64,000 nucleotides of DNA from Planotetraspora sp. A-T 1434. Its GTDB lineage: Bacteria; Actinomycetota; Actinomycetes; Streptosporangiales; Streptosporangiaceae. The notes under the pieces are model-generated. The model ran no database searches and had not been told where the DNA came from. It saw only the letters and a program-made list of their open reading frames with translations. The DNA is taken from positions 112,880 through 176,879 of the forward strand of contig NZ_JAOEGB010000017.1 of assembly GCF_025420585.1 (NCBI RefSeq). Direction: 5' to 3'. The position numbers and the translations under genes are program-made. Position 1 is the first letter of the stretch. Every line of letters begins with the position of its first letter. This document shows, in pieces, positions 19,100-28,744 of the stretch.

Positions 19100-19612
19100 T
19101 CACTCGGTTCGGCGGGGCTGGTTCTCGACGTGTAGCAGCATTCGTTTGAGCAGGGCGGCCAGGGCGTCCTGATCGCCTTGGCTGAGGACGCCGACCATGT
19201 CGTCCTCGGCCTCGCCGCGCACGTCCATGGCCTTCAACCAGGTGGCGCGGCCCTGCTCGGTGAGCTCGACGTCCACTCGGCGGCGGTCCTCCACGCTGCG
19301 GATACGCCGGACGAGACCGGCCTTCTCCAGGGTGTCGAGCCGCCCTGTCATCCCGGCGGGGGAGAGCTTCAGCTCGGCGGCGAGCTCCGACGGGGTGGCC
19401 CGGCCGCCTTCGCCGCGGGAGCCGAGGCGGTGGAGGGTCTCGTACTCGAAGTCCTGCAGGCCCACCGCGGCCAGCGCGGTGTCCTTGGTCTGCGAGATGT
19501 GCTTCACCAGGAACTGCATCCGCGTGACGATCGCCTCGACGCGTTCGTCGAAGGGCGCCTTGCCGCGCCAGCGGGCGATATGCCGGTCGACCGAGTCCTC
19601 CACAATGGCCAT
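19100..19612 (-). CDS. MarR family transcriptional regulator
   Basis: The 170-residue protein contains a MarR winged helix (ATPSELAAELKLSPAGMTGRLDTLEKAGLVRR, then SVEDRRRVDVELTEQG) flanked by the dimerisation helices. It is divergent from an MFS transporter with 58 bp between the starts and a palindrome in the middle, the classic arrangement for a MarR repressor of an efflux pump that it senses ligands for. The pair interrupts the otherwise conserved holA-rpsT neighbourhood. Confidence 0.92.
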   Translation of the reverse strand: MAIVEDSVDRHIARWRGKAPFDERVEAIVTRMQFLVKHISQTKDTALAAVGLQDFEYETLHRLGSRGEGGRATPSELAAELKLSPAGMTGRLDTLEKAGLVRRIRSVEDRRRVDVELTEQGRATWLKAMDVRGEAEDDMVGVLSQGDQDALAALLKRMLLHVENQPRRTE

Positions 19613-19632
19613 CCTACGGCAGCGGATATTTA

Positions 19633-19653
19633 GTTGACGAATTATTCGTCAGC
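19633..19653. promoter_or_regulatory. MarR-type operator between marR and the MFS gene
   Basis: GTTGACGAA-TTA-TTCGTCAGC is an inverted repeat with 9-bp arms and one mismatch (the inner 7 bp are perfect). It is the only palindrome in the 58-bp divergent gap, so a dimer bound here could block both promoters. Confidence 0.7.
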
Positions 19654-19670
19654 AAAATACCTTCGACGGC

Positions 19671-20864
19671 ATGATTGGACGACTTGTCGCGGGCCGGGCG
19701 GTCGCCGCGCTCGCCACCGCGATCATCCCCACCGGGCTGACCCTGGCCGTCATCCGGGCGACCGGCTCCGCGGTCGACCTGGGAATCGTGCTCGCCGCCG
19801 AGATGGCGCCCATGCTGCTGCTCCTGCCGCTCGGTGGGGTGATCGCCGACCGGCTGCCACCCAGGCGCGTCATCATGGCGGCCGACCTCGCCCGGTGCGT
19901 GGCTCAGCTCGCGATCGGCCTGCGGCTCCTTCTCGGCGATCCTTCGGTCACCGAGCTGGCGGCACTGGCTGCGCTCGCCGGGCTGGCCGTGGCGTTCGGT
20001 GTTCCGGCCGTGTCACCGCTCGTCACCGCCGTCGTTCCGGCGGAGGACAGGCTCCGGGTGAACGCGAGAATGGGAGTGACCAGCGGCCTCGCTCAAATGG
20101 CGGGGCCGGCGGTCGCTGGAGGGCTGACCCTGTGGGCGGGGGCGGGGTGGTCGTTCGTGATCACGGGCGTTCTCTTCGCCGGCTCCGCCGCCACCCTGAG
20201 CGGTCTCGCAACGGAACCCCGCCGGGCGGCGCCAAGTGACTTCCTCGCCGATCTCCAGGACGGGTGGCGGGAGGCCGGGAGGCACCGGTGGTTCCTGGCC
20301 AGCGTCGCCGGACACGGCGTATGGCACCTCGCGGCGGGCGTCCTGCTGACGCTCGGCCCCGTCATCGCGGTGCGGGGTCTGGGCGGCGAGTCCGCATGGG
20401 TCGTCATCGCGCAGGCCGGGACGGTGGCGATGGTCCTCGGCATCTTCCTCGTCCCGAGGCTGCCGATCCGGCGGCCGCTGGCCGTGACGGCGGTGTCGGC
20501 CTCGCTCTACGCCTGCCCGCTGGCGGCCCTGGCGATCCCGGCTCCGATGATCGTCGTCGCGGGAGCGTACTTCGCCGCCATGCTCGGGCTGGGCCTGCTG
20601 ATCCCCCTGTGGGACACCGTGATGCAGCGCCGGATCCCGCAGCACGCGCTGGGCCGGGTGGGGGCGTTCGACTCGCTCATCTCCTTCGCCGCCCGGCCGC
20701 TCGGTCTCGCCGTGGCGGCCCCCGTCGCCGCCTGGGCGGGGAGCGCCGTTCCGCTTCTCGTGGCGGCGGCCCTGGTGGCCGCCGCGAACCTGGGCGTCCT
20801 CGCGCTGCCCGAGGTCCGCGCGGCCGCCGACGAGGAGAGAACCCCGGTGCCCGCCGAGGCCTGA
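19671..20864 (+). CDS. MFS transporter
   Basis: This 397-residue membrane protein has about 11-12 hydrophobic segments and the MFS loop motif GGVIADRLPPRRVIMAADLAR near residue 55. It resembles the MFS group that includes macrolide and drug exporters. Its divergent MarR regulator supports a role in efflux of a toxic compound; the substrate is unknown. Confidence 0.87.
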   Translation: MIGRLVAGRAVAALATAIIPTGLTLAVIRATGSAVDLGIVLAAEMAPMLLLLPLGGVIADRLPPRRVIMAADLARCVAQLAIGLRLLLGDPSVTELAALAALAGLAVAFGVPAVSPLVTAVVPAEDRLRVNARMGVTSGLAQMAGPAVAGGLTLWAGAGWSFVITGVLFAGSAATLSGLATEPRRAAPSDFLADLQDGWREAGRHRWFLASVAGHGVWHLAAGVLLTLGPVIAVRGLGGESAWVVIAQAGTVAMVLGIFLVPRLPIRRPLAVTAVSASLYACPLAALAIPAPMIVVAGAYFAAMLGLGLLIPLWDTVMQRRIPQHALGRVGAFDSLISFAARPLGLAVAAPVAAWAGSAVPLLVAAALVAAANLGVLALPEVRAAADEERTPVPAEA

Positions 20865-21001
20865 GCCGTACGGCCGGGCTTCCCGCTGACCGCGTCGGAC
20901 GCTGACGTACGGATCGACCGCGGTAACCGTGCCCGGGCGCCGGTGAACGGCACGGCGACGGCGTCGCGGGAGGCCACGCGCGACAATGCGTGAAGCGGCG
21001 G

Positions 21002-21250
21002 TCAGCCGGAAAGCAGGACGGATCCGAGCGCGGCGATCAGTAGCAGCGGCTCGCTCAACGCGCGCCGGACGACCAACGGTGTTCGCCCCCGCATGAACCG
21101 TCCCCATACGCGCCAGAGCCGCAAGCCTCCCAGGACGGCCACTCCAGGAAGTCCGTACGGGATCTCGAAACGGTGGGCTATGGAGGCGATGCGCTGCGGC
21201 GATGCCGCCGTGATATCGGAATCATGACAATCACCCGCCGTGCATGCCAA
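21002..21250 (-). CDS. Possible small membrane protein, unknown
   Basis: A reverse-strand frame ends with GLRLWRVWGRFMRGRTPLVVRRALSEPLLLIAALGSVLLSG: a basic, aromatic stretch followed by one hydrophobic segment at the C-terminus. The start is unclear because the frame is open for 82 codons and no good ribosome binding site is seen. It overlaps the promoter-distal side of the rpsT terminator. I see nothing else in the gap 20865-21246. Confidence 0.3.
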   Translation of the reverse strand: MACTAGDCHDSDITAASPQRIASIAHRFEIPYGLPGVAVLGGLRLWRVWGRFMRGRTPLVVRRALSEPLLLIAALGSVLLSG

Positions 21251-21281
21251 AACGCCGCATCCCCGCTATGGGGATGCGGCG
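21247..21281 (-). terminator. rpsT terminator
   Basis: A 12-bp perfect stem (arms CGCCGCATCCCC and GGGGATGCGGCG, loop GCTAT on the plus strand) lies 18 bases after the rpsT stop and is followed on the reverse strand by TTTT. This is the most canonical intrinsic terminator in the window. Confidence 0.9.
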
Positions 21282-21298
21282 CCGGAAGTCCGGGTGGA

Positions 21299-21571
21299 CT
21301 ACTTGGCGGCCTGCAGAGCGGCGGCGCGCTTGGCGATCGCCGACTTGCGGTTGGCGGCCTGGTTCTTGTGAATGACGCCCTTGCTGACGGCCTTGTCGAG
21401 CTGGCGGGAGGCGGCCTTGAGGGCCACCACGGCCTCGTCGACGTTGCCGCCGTCAGCGGCCTCGCGGAATTTGCGGACCGCCGTCTTCAGAGACGACTTG
21501 ACCGCCTTGTTACGCAGCCGGGCCTTCTCGTTCTGCCGGTTGCGCTTGATCTGGGACTTGATGTTCGCCAC
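21299..21571 (-). CDS. rpsT: 30S ribosomal protein S20
   Basis: This 90-residue basic protein ([19 protein letters not shown] at the start, then [15 protein letters not shown] at the end) binds 16S rRNA during 30S assembly. The GTG at 21571 is chosen because S20 proteins begin with the ANIKSQ sequence; the open frame upstream is not conserved. It is monocistronic and ends at a strong terminator. Confidence 0.97.
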   Translation of the reverse strand: MANIKSQIKRNRQNEKARLRNKAVKSSLKTAVRKFREAADGGNVDEAVVALKAASRQLDKAVSKGVIHKNQAANRKSAIAKRAAALQAAK

Positions 21572-21711
21572 GAAGAAAGCCTCAGTGTAAGTCTTGGTCG
21601 GATGGGGCGCGCGGGCTCGTGAGAGGGCGCGCCACACGCAGTTGAACAGGATACCAACAGGCCGGGTCGCCGCTCAAATCACGCCAACCGGCCATCGCCT
21701 GTGGCCCCATG

Positions 21712-22854
21712 TTAGCGCGGATGGACCCACCCGGTCCGATATTCCGCCCAGTCTTCCTCAGTGGCGGCGAAGTCCACATAGAGGGCGAGGCCGAGGTTGG
21801 TCCGCGGGCCGTGCTCGGTCAGGGCGAGCCGGGTGCCGTCCGCGGCCGCCGCGACGCTCTCGGCGTAGTCACTCAGGGCCAGCTTGTGGTCGTGGTAGGC
21901 GGGCGCGCCGATGAGCACGGTCTTGTCCTCGGGAACGATCTCCATGGCCAGCTTGGCCTGCCGTACGACGTATCCGCCGTAGAGCGTCTGCAGCGGCGTC
22001 CACGAGTCGTAGGTCATGATGGCGACCTGGTCGGTGAGGTCCGCGACCTGCCGGAAGTAGCCCGGCGTCCAGTATTTGTCGTGGCCGCCGATCAGCCGGA
22101 ACGGATACCGCACGCCGGGGAAGGGCTCGATCTGCTGGGTCGCCACCGTCAGGAGCCGGGGGCCGATGGCCTGCCGCGTCTCCCTCAGGACGCTCAGAAA
22201 CGCCGGATCTCCGTCGGACACGGGCTCGAAGTCGTAGTGGATGCCGTCGAACCCCATCTCCGTGAGCGCCTTGGCGCCCGCGACGACCTTCCCCCGAGCC
22301 TCCGGATCGGCCAGGTCGAGATGCCTCTTCCCGTTGTCGTTGACGCTCTGGCCGAGCCAGGCGGACACGCGCACACCTGGCAGCCTTTCCCGCCACCATT
22401 TCAGGAAATTTCCGGCGTTGAGGTATCTGTCAGGCCGCAAGGTGCCGTCGTAGCCCAGGGGGCCGCTGTGGACGTACACGTCCCGGATCCCGCTGTCGCG
22501 GAGCCGTACGGCCAGGGCGTCCACGTCGGCCGCGGTGCGCCTGCCGTCCACCCAGGCGTGTCCCATCCACAGGGCGTCGTGCCCGGTCGTCCTGGTCCAG
22601 GGGGCGGGGGAGCCGGTGAACTGCAGTCGCAGCGCGGCCGCCGCCGCGAGTGCGAGCGCGAGCGGCACGGCCAGAGCCACGGCGGTCCATCGGATCACAC
22701 GTCTGGCGGTCCGTCCGTTGGCCGGTCTGTTGGCCCGTCTGGTGGTCGAGGCAAGCATCGGGACATGCCACCATGGAGGGTGGCTGGTCCGCCAGCCCTT
22801 GACGGGAGAGCCCGCGGACCGCGAGGCGACCCGGCTCGACCGATCGGCACTCAC
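21712..22854 (-). CDS. GH18-like glycosidase, membrane-anchored
   Basis: The protein has a basic N-terminus, one membrane segment ([18 protein letters not shown]) and then a TIM-barrel-like domain with [10 protein letters not shown]. That motif matches the GH18 signature DGxxxDxE, with the catalytic Glu preserved as [12 protein letters not shown] and PAYHDHKL also fit the family. A single N-terminal anchor would place the domain outside the cell. The GTG at 22854 gives 380 residues; an ATG at 22758 (348 residues, starting MLASTTRR) is an alternative that clears the divergent lepA promoter region. The substrate is unknown. Confidence 0.7.
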   Translation of the reverse strand: MSADRSSRVASRSAGSPVKGWRTSHPPWWHVPMLASTTRRANRPANGRTARRVIRWTAVALAVPLALALAAAAALRLQFTGSPAPWTRTTGHDALWMGHAWVDGRRTAADVDALAVRLRDSGIRDVYVHSGPLGYDGTLRPDRYLNAGNFLKWWRERLPGVRVSAWLGQSVNDNGKRHLDLADPEARGKVVAGAKALTEMGFDGIHYDFEPVSDGDPAFLSVLRETRQAIGPRLLTVATQQIEPFPGVRYPFRLIGGHDKYWTPGYFRQVADLTDQVAIMTYDSWTPLQTLYGGYVVRQAKLAMEIVPEDKTVLIGAPAYHDHKLALSDYAESVAAAADGTRLALTEHGPRTNLGLALYVDFAATEEDWAEYRTGWVHPR

Positions 22855-22877
22855 CCACCCTGTTGAAACGGACCTCG

Positions 22878-24704
22878 GTGCGCACTCAGCCTGGCCAGAC
22901 CGACCCCGCGTTGATCCGCAACTTCTGCATCATCGCGCACATCGACCATGGCAAGTCGACCCTCGCCGACCGGATGCTCCAGCTCACCGGCGTGGTGGAC
23001 GACAGGTCCATGCGCGCGCAGTACCTGGACCGGATGGACATCGAGCGCGAGCGCGGCATCACGATCAAGTCGCAGGCCGTGCGGCTCCCCTGGAACGGCC
23101 ACGTCCTCAACATGATCGACACCCCCGGGCACGTCGACTTCTCCTACGAGGTGTCGCGGTCGCTGGAGGCGTGTGAGGGCGCGATCCTGCTCGTGGACGC
23201 CGCCCAGGGCATCGAGGCGCAGACGCTGGCCAACCTCTACCTGGCCATGAACGCTGACCTCCACATCATCCCGGTGCTCAACAAGATCGACCTGCCGGCC
23301 GCCCAGCCGGACAAGTACGCCGAGGAGATCGCCGGCCTCATCGGCTGCGACCCGGCGGATGTCCTGCGCGTGTCCGGAAAGACGGGGATGGGCGTCAAGG
23401 AGTTGCTGGATCACGTTGTGGAGAACGTGCCGGCCCCCGTGGGGGACGCCGGAGCGCCGGCCCGCGCGCTGATCTTCGACTCGGTGTACGACACCTACCG
23501 CGGCGTCGTGACGTACGTGAGGGTCATCGACGGGCACCTGTCCAAGCGGGAGCGGGTGCTGATGATGTCGACCACGGCGCAGCACGAGCTCCTGGAGATC
23601 GGCGTCATCTCTCCCGAGTCGGTGCCGTCCGAGATGGGCCTCGGCGTCGGCGAGGTGGGATACCTGATCACCGGCGTGAAGGACGTCCGCCAGTCGCGGG
23701 TGGGCGACACGGTCACCAGCACGGCCAAGCCCGCCACCGAGGCGCTGGGCGGCTACGAGCACCCCAAGCCGATGGTGTATTCCGGCCTCTACCCGATCGA
23801 CGGCGACGACTACCCCGAGCTCCGCGAGGCGCTCGACAAGCTCCGCCTGAACGACGCCGCGCTGGTCTACGAGCCGGAGACGTCGGCCGCGCTGGGCTTC
23901 GGCTTCCGCTGCGGGTTCCTCGGCCTGCTCCACATGGAGATCGTCCGGGAGCGGCTGGAGCGGGAGTTCAACCTGTCGCTGATCTCCACCTCGCCCAACG
24001 TGATCTACCGCGTGGTGATGGAGGACAAGCGGGAGCTGATCGTCACCAACCCTTCGGAGTTCCCAGAGGGGAAGATCGCCGAAATCCACGAGCCCGTGGT
24101 GAAGGCCACGCTGCTGGCGCCGGCCGAGTTCATCGGGGCCATCATGGAGCTCTGCCAGGGCCGCCGGGGCCAGCTCCAGGGGATGGACTACCTCTCGGAG
24201 GACCGGGTCGAGATCCGCTACACGCTGCCGCTCGGTGAGATCATCTTCGACTTCTTCGACCAGCTCAAGTCGAAGACCCGCGGCTACGCCTCGCTCGACT
24301 ACGAGCCGTCGGGCGAGCAGGACGCCGACCTTGTGAAGGTGGACATCCTGCTGCAGGGTGAGGCGGTCGACGCCTTCAGCGCCATCGTCCACCGCGAGAA
24401 GGCGTACGCCTACGGCGTCGAGATGGCCAAGAAGCTCAAGGACCTCATCCCGAGGCAGCAGTTCGAGGTGCCCATCCAGGCCGCCATCGGCGCCCGCGTG
24501 ATCGCGAGGGAGAACATCCGCGCGATCCGCAAGGACGTCCTCGCCAAGTGCTACGGCGGCGACATCAGCCGCAAGCGCAAGCTGCTGGAGAAGCAGAAGG
24601 AAGGCAAGAAGCGGATGAAGATGGTCGGCCGGGTGGAGGTCCCCCAGGAGGCCTTCGTCGCCGCCCTGTCCACCGAGAGCTCCACCGACAAGACCAAGAA
24701 GTAA
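22878..24704 (+). CDS. lepA: Elongation factor 4 (LepA)
   Basis: This ribosome-associated GTPase has G1 [10 protein letters not shown] at the N-terminus, G3 DTPGHVDF and G4 NKIDLP. The C-terminal EF4-specific domain has [22 protein letters not shown] and [24 protein letters not shown] at 22878 gives 608 residues ([16 protein letters not shown]); a TTG at 22863 would add five. Neither has a clear Shine-Dalgarno, so the choice rests on codon preference and family starts. Confidence 0.96.
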   Translation: MRTQPGQTDPALIRNFCIIAHIDHGKSTLADRMLQLTGVVDDRSMRAQYLDRMDIERERGITIKSQAVRLPWNGHVLNMIDTPGHVDFSYEVSRSLEACEGAILLVDAAQGIEAQTLANLYLAMNADLHIIPVLNKIDLPAAQPDKYAEEIAGLIGCDPADVLRVSGKTGMGVKELLDHVVENVPAPVGDAGAPARALIFDSVYDTYRGVVTYVRVIDGHLSKRERVLMMSTTAQHELLEIGVISPESVPSEMGLGVGEVGYLITGVKDVRQSRVGDTVTSTAKPATEALGGYEHPKPMVYSGLYPIDGDDYPELREALDKLRLNDAALVYEPETSAALGFGFRCGFLGLLHMEIVRERLEREFNLSLISTSPNVIYRVVMEDKRELIVTNPSEFPEGKIAEIHEPVVKATLLAPAEFIGAIMELCQGRRGQLQGMDYLSEDRVEIRYTLPLGEIIFDFFDQLKSKTRGYASLDYEPSGEQDADLVKVDILLQGEAVDAFSAIVHREKAYAYGVEMAKKLKDLIPRQQFEVPIQAAIGARVIARENIRAIRKDVLAKCYGGDISRKRKLLEKQKEGKKRMKMVGRVEVPQEAFVAALSTESSTDKTKK

Positions 24705-24756
24705 GATCGGCGAAATCGGTTCGCCCCGTTATACGGCGGCGGGTTAGCGTCGGTTC

Positions 24757-25383
24757 ATGCGCATCGTCTCAGTGAACGTGGGCCGGGCCAAGGACGCGGA
24801 GTGGGCGGGCGACCTCAGGCGGACCGCCATCGACAAGCGGGCCGTCGCGGGGCGGGTCGCCGTACGGGAGAACGGCCTTGCGGGGGACGAGCGCGCCGAC
24901 GTCGCCCATCACGGGCATCCCGACCAGGCGGTCTACGCGTACGCCAGGGAGGACTACGACTGGTGGGAGCCCCAGATGGGCCGGGAGCTCCGCGACGGCC
25001 AGTTCGGGGAGAACCTCACCACCATTGGGGCCGATGTGACCGGCGCGCTGCTGGGAGAGCGGTGGCGTGTCGGGAGCGCCGTCATCGAGGTGATGGGCCC
25101 GCGCGTGCCGTGCGTGGTGTTCCGCAACTGGCTCGACGAGCGCGGCTGGGTCAGGCGTTTCACGGAGGCAGGCCGCCCGGGAGCGTACTTTCGCGTGATC
25201 GAGCAGGGCGAGCTGGGCGCGGGCGACGAGATCGAGGTCCTGGTACGGCCGGCCGGCAGTGTGACGATCGCCGAGTCGTTCCTGGCCTACAACGGGGACA
25301 GGGACCTGATGCGCAAGCTGATCGCCTACCCGGGCCACGGTGAGAAGTGGGACAAGATCGCCGGCAGAGTGCTGAAAAGCTAG
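24757..25383 (+). CDS. MOSC domain protein (YiiM-like)
   Basis: The 208-residue protein has the MOSC pattern GDERADVAHHGHPDQAVYAY near residue 45, FGENLTTIG and the PRVPC segment with the conserved Cys near residue 119. YiiM-like MOSC proteins detoxify N-hydroxylated compounds with a molybdenum cofactor; the other MOSC members are sulfurtransferase-like. The C-terminus has the YiiM-type 3-alpha extension. It is convergent with the chitinase gene across a shared hairpin. Confidence 0.85.
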   Translation: MRIVSVNVGRAKDAEWAGDLRRTAIDKRAVAGRVAVRENGLAGDERADVAHHGHPDQAVYAYAREDYDWWEPQMGRELRDGQFGENLTTIGADVTGALLGERWRVGSAVIEVMGPRVPCVVFRNWLDERGWVRRFTEAGRPGAYFRVIEQGELGAGDEIEVLVRPAGSVTIAESFLAYNGDRDLMRKLIAYPGHGEKWDKIAGRVLKS

Positions 25384-25415
25384 AGGGCCGGAGCCAACCA
25401 GGTGCTCCGGCCCTC
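25383..25415. terminator. Bidirectional hairpin between MOSC and chitinase genes
   Basis: Arms GAGGGCCGGAGC (25383-25394) and GCTCCGGCCCTC (25404-25415) pair perfectly over 12 bp with a 9-base loop. The left arm begins at the last base of the MOSC stop codon. It lies between two convergent genes and can serve both. Confidence 0.8.
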
Positions 25416-25459
25416 AGCGACCCGCCCGCGTGCTGCGGAGGGCGGGGGTTCGCGGGACG

Positions 25460-26722
25460 TCAGCGCAGAATGGAGTAGAGCGCCGACGTGAGGGACGCCT
25501 TGGCGTCGTCCCCGTCGATCGACCACATCATCGAGCCGCCGAGGCCCTTGAGCCGGATGTAGGCGGCCTTCTGGAGCAGGACGGCCGGGTCGTCGTAGGA
25601 CCAGAACTCGTTGCCGTCGTACAGCCACTGGGTGCCCGTCCGCAGGTCGCGGTAGTGCTTGCCGGGCTTGCCCGCCAGGACCTTGTAGTCCTCGGTGCCG
25701 GGACCCCAGACGCCGGGGGCGGCGCCGGTGGCCGGGGCGTAGAGGCCGTCGCCGGTGGACTTCACGCCGGTCCAGCCCTGGCCGTACGCCGGGACGCCCA
25801 CGACGATCTTCCGCTTGGGCGCGCCGCGGCTGACGTAGTCGCGCACGGTCTGGTCGACGCTGTACTTCACGGGGTTGGGGTCGCGCCGGTCGGTCAGCAG
25901 GTTGCCGTTGTGACCGGTCTGAGGCTCCCAGGTGCCGTGCAGGTCGTAGCCCTGGATGGTGGCGAAGTCGAGCACGTTGAAGATCTTGCTGACCTCGAAG
26001 CCCGAGTCGATCTTCGCGGCGGCGGCCGGGAGGAACGCCGTCAGCTCGGAGCGCCGGTCGAAGGCCTTCGCCTGGCGGCGCAGCTCGGCCAGGAACAGCG
26101 TGAAGTTCTGCTTGTCCTCGGGCCGGATGACGTTGCCGTCGTTGCCGGAGGAGCCCGGCCACTCCCAGTCGAGGTCGATGCCGTCAAACACGCCCGCCCC
26201 GGCGCCGGCGGGCAGGCCGGGAAGGTTGCCCTTGAGCCAGAGGTCCACGCAGGACGCTGCCAGCTTGGCCCGGGACTCGGGGGTGAGCACGGCGTCGGAG
26301 AAGTACCTCGACCCGGTCCAGCCGCCGACCGAGATCAGCACCTTGAGCCCGGGGTGCTTGGCCTTGAGCTTCTTGAGCTGGTTGAGGTTGCCCTTCAGCG
26401 GCTGGTCGCCGGTGTCGGCGACGCCGTCGACGCTCTCCTCGGCGGAGACGCCGCGCTGCCAGTCCGCCCACGGGTCGGCGGAGTAGCACGTGCCCTCGGG
26501 GCCCACGAACCCGAACGCGTAGTTGATGTGGGTCAGCTTGGCCGCGGCGCCGCTGGTGTCCACGTCCTTGACGTGGAAGTTACGGCCGTAGATGCCCCAC
26601 TGGATGAAGTAGGCGACGCGCTTGTAGCCGTCGGGGTGTGCCTGGGCCGGTGACGACGGCACGGCGACGGCCACGAGGCCGACGGCCGCCGCTACGAGGG
26701 TGTGCTTGAGGAGTCGGCGCAC
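25460..26722 (-). CDS. Secreted GH18 chitinase
   Basis: This 420-residue enzyme has a cleavable signal peptide (MRRLLKHTLVAAAVGLVAVA, then AQA) and a single GH18 catalytic domain. It has SVGGWTGSRYFSD and the catalytic motif DGIDLDWEWP near residue 187 with the proton-donor Glu, then ATIQGYDLHG and GSMMWSIDGDD. No chitin-binding module is attached. It hydrolyses chitin or related polymers outside the cell. The GTG at 26722 has AAGGAG just upstream. An imperfect palindrome TTAGGAAACTTTC near 26749-26761 lies in the promoter region and could be an operator. Confidence 0.92.
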   Translation of the reverse strand: MRRLLKHTLVAAAVGLVAVAVPSSPAQAHPDGYKRVAYFIQWGIYGRNFHVKDVDTSGAAAKLTHINYAFGFVGPEGTCYSADPWADWQRGVSAEESVDGVADTGDQPLKGNLNQLKKLKAKHPGLKVLISVGGWTGSRYFSDAVLTPESRAKLAASCVDLWLKGNLPGLPAGAGAGVFDGIDLDWEWPGSSGNDGNVIRPEDKQNFTLFLAELRRQAKAFDRRSELTAFLPAAAAKIDSGFEVSKIFNVLDFATIQGYDLHGTWEPQTGHNGNLLTDRRDPNPVKYSVDQTVRDYVSRGAPKRKIVVGVPAYGQGWTGVKSTGDGLYAPATGAAPGVWGPGTEDYKVLAGKPGKHYRDLRTGTQWLYDGNEFWSYDDPAVLLQKAAYIRLKGLGGSMMWSIDGDDAKASLTSALYSILR

Positions 26723-26839
26723 GTGGTCTCCTTGGCGCGCGATTTTTATTAGGAAACTTTCTTTTAAATTGTGCAGGATCGTAGACCCGGGGTGATCAGC
26801 GCGTCAATGGCATCGGGAGAATGGCGGCAGACTGGAGAC

Positions 26840-28048
26840 GTGCCTTCCGTGCTTCCCGACGGCGATCCCGTCCCCGCCTCCGGCGAGCTGCCGCCGAGCG
26901 CGCTCGACGGGCTGGGATCACGCCCGTTCGGTTTCTATGTACATGTCCCGTTCTGCGCCAGCCGCTGCGGCTACTGCGACTTCAACACCTACACGGCCGC
27001 CGAGCTCGGCCCCGGCGCCTCCCAGAGGGACTACGCGGAGACCGCCATAGAGGAGGTACGGCTGGCCCGGCGCGTGCTGGGGGACCTGGGCCTGCCCGTC
27101 GAGACCGTGTTCTTCGGCGGCGGCACGCCCACCCTGCTGCCGGCGGCCGATCTGGTGCGGATCCTGGAGGCGATCGACAAGGAGTTCGGCCTGCGCCCGG
27201 ACGCCGAGGTGACCACGGAGGCCAACCCCGAGTCCGTCGACCCGGCATATCTGGAAATCCTGCGAAACGGCGGGTTCAACCGGATGAGCTTCGGCATGCA
27301 GAGCGCCAGGCAACACGTGCTCAAGGTCCTCGACCGCCACCACACCCCCGGCCGGGCCGCGCAGGCCGTACGGGAGGCGAAGGACGCCGGGTTCGAGCAC
27401 GTCAACCTGGATTTGATCTACAGCACACCGGGGGAGACCGATGACGACTGGAGGGCCTCCCTGGAGGCGGCCCTGGCAGCCGGGCCCGACCACGTCTCGG
27501 CGTACTCGCTGATCGTCGAGGACGGCACCCGGCTCGCCGTGCGGATCCGGCGGGGCGAGCTGCCGATGCCCGACGACGACGTGGCCGCCGACCGCTACCT
27601 CATCGCCGACGAGATGCTCTCGGCGGCCGGGCTGCGGTGGTACGAGATCTCCAACTGGGCTGCCGCCGACGAGGCCCGCTGCCGGCACAACCTGCTCTAC
27701 TGGACCGGCGGCGACTGGTGGGGCGTCGGCCCCGGCGCGCACAGCCACGTCGGCGGCACCCGCTGGTGGAACGTCAAGCATCCCGCCGCGTACGCGGGCC
27801 GCCTCGCCTCCGGCGCCTCGCCCGCGCACGCGCGCGAGGTGCTGTCCGCCGAGGACCGGGCCGTCGAGCGGTTGATGCTGGAGCTGCGCCTCGCGACCGG
27901 CTTCCCCCTGGCCGACCTCCGGCCGGGGGCCCGGGAGGCCTGCGACAGCGCCGTGGCCGAGGGGCTGCTGGAGGTCAGGGACGGGCGGATCGTGCTGACG
28001 CTGCGCGGCAGGCTCCTCGCCGACGGGCTCGTCCTCGACCTGACATAG
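26840..28048 (+). CDS. hemW: Radical SAM heme chaperone HemW
   Basis: The 402-residue product has the radical SAM cluster motif CASRCGYCDF near residue 42, FFGGGTPTLLP, SFGMQSARQHVLKVLDRHH and NLDLIYSTPGE. The Cys-rich CxxxCxxC-F form with a fourth residue typical of HemW rather than HemN supports a heme-trafficking role, not coproporphyrinogen dehydrogenation. The GTG at 26840 is chosen because TGGAG lies just upstream and the PSVLPDGDPVP start is typical of actinobacteria. The convergent DUF4870 gene ends only 6 bases away. Confidence 0.93.
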   Translation: MPSVLPDGDPVPASGELPPSALDGLGSRPFGFYVHVPFCASRCGYCDFNTYTAAELGPGASQRDYAETAIEEVRLARRVLGDLGLPVETVFFGGGTPTLLPAADLVRILEAIDKEFGLRPDAEVTTEANPESVDPAYLEILRNGGFNRMSFGMQSARQHVLKVLDRHHTPGRAAQAVREAKDAGFEHVNLDLIYSTPGETDDDWRASLEAALAAGPDHVSAYSLIVEDGTRLAVRIRRGELPMPDDDVAADRYLIADEMLSAAGLRWYEISNWAAADEARCRHNLLYWTGGDWWGVGPGAHSHVGGTRWWNVKHPAAYAGRLASGASPAHAREVLSAEDRAVERLMLELRLATGFPLADLRPGAREACDSAVAEGLLEVRDGRIVLTLRGRLLADGLVLDLT

Positions 28049-28054
28049 CCCGCG

Positions 28055-28657
28055 TCAGGTGACGAACCGGATCGTCGCCGGATAGCGGTAGTTCTCCCCG
28101 CGACTGGCCGCCATCGTCGCGAGGATCCCGGTGACCAGCGCGTACAGCCAGAGGACGGGAAGCACCAGGAACCCCAGGAACCCGATCAGCACGAACATCA
28201 GGATGACGGACGCCGTGGTGATGGCCGCGAAGGCGATCGTCAGAGTGATCCAGAAATTCAGCGCCTCGGCCGCCTGGTCACGCACGTAGGGCGACTGGTC
28301 CTTGCGGGTCAGGTAGATCACCAGGGACCCGACGATGCCGAACGGCCACATGATGAGGTTGCCGAGCCCGGCGAGATGCGCCAGCAGCGCCATGGTCGTG
28401 TCGTCACTGCCGGGCCGCGGGCCGTACTGCCCCGGCACGTACGGCCCGCCCGCCCCGAAGCCGTACCCCGGCGCCCCGTAACCGGGCGCTCCATACCCCG
28501 GCGCCCCGTAACCGGATGGTCCGTACCCAGGCGCCCCGTAGCCGGGGGATCCGTATCCGGGTGCGCCATAGCCGGGCGTGCCCGGCTGTCCGTATCCCGG
28601 CTCCTGCGCCCGCGGCTCGTATGGGTCCGGCTCGTGCTGGTGCGGGCTCTCACTCAT
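28055..28657 (-). CDS. DUF4870 membrane protein with Gly-Tyr repeats
   Basis: About 95 N-terminal residues are hydrophilic and consist largely of GYGAP/GYGSP pentapeptides (some ten copies, encoded by 15-bp repeats near 28455-28605). The C-terminal part is a DUF4870 domain with about three membrane segments (LIMWPFGIVGSLVIYL, WITLTIAFAAITTASVILMF, FLGFLVLPVLWLYALVTG) and the typical DQAAEALNFWITL. The ATG at 28657 follows GGAGGCTTCCG. Its function is not known; the tail could be a low-complexity cytoplasmic tether. Confidence 0.83.
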   Translation of the reverse strand: MSESPHQHEPDPYEPRAQEPGYGQPGTPGYGAPGYGSPGYGAPGYGPSGYGAPGYGAPGYGAPGYGFGAGGPYVPGQYGPRPGSDDTTMALLAHLAGLGNLIMWPFGIVGSLVIYLTRKDQSPYVRDQAAEALNFWITLTIAFAAITTASVILMFVLIGFLGFLVLPVLWLYALVTGILATMAASRGENYRYPATIRFVT

Positions 28658-28744
28658 CGGAAGCCTCCTGGCCTTTCCCTGTGTCTTCAACGCTAGCTGG
28701 CGGCATGCCGCAGTGGGCGGAGGAGAAGGACGTACGGCACGGGC

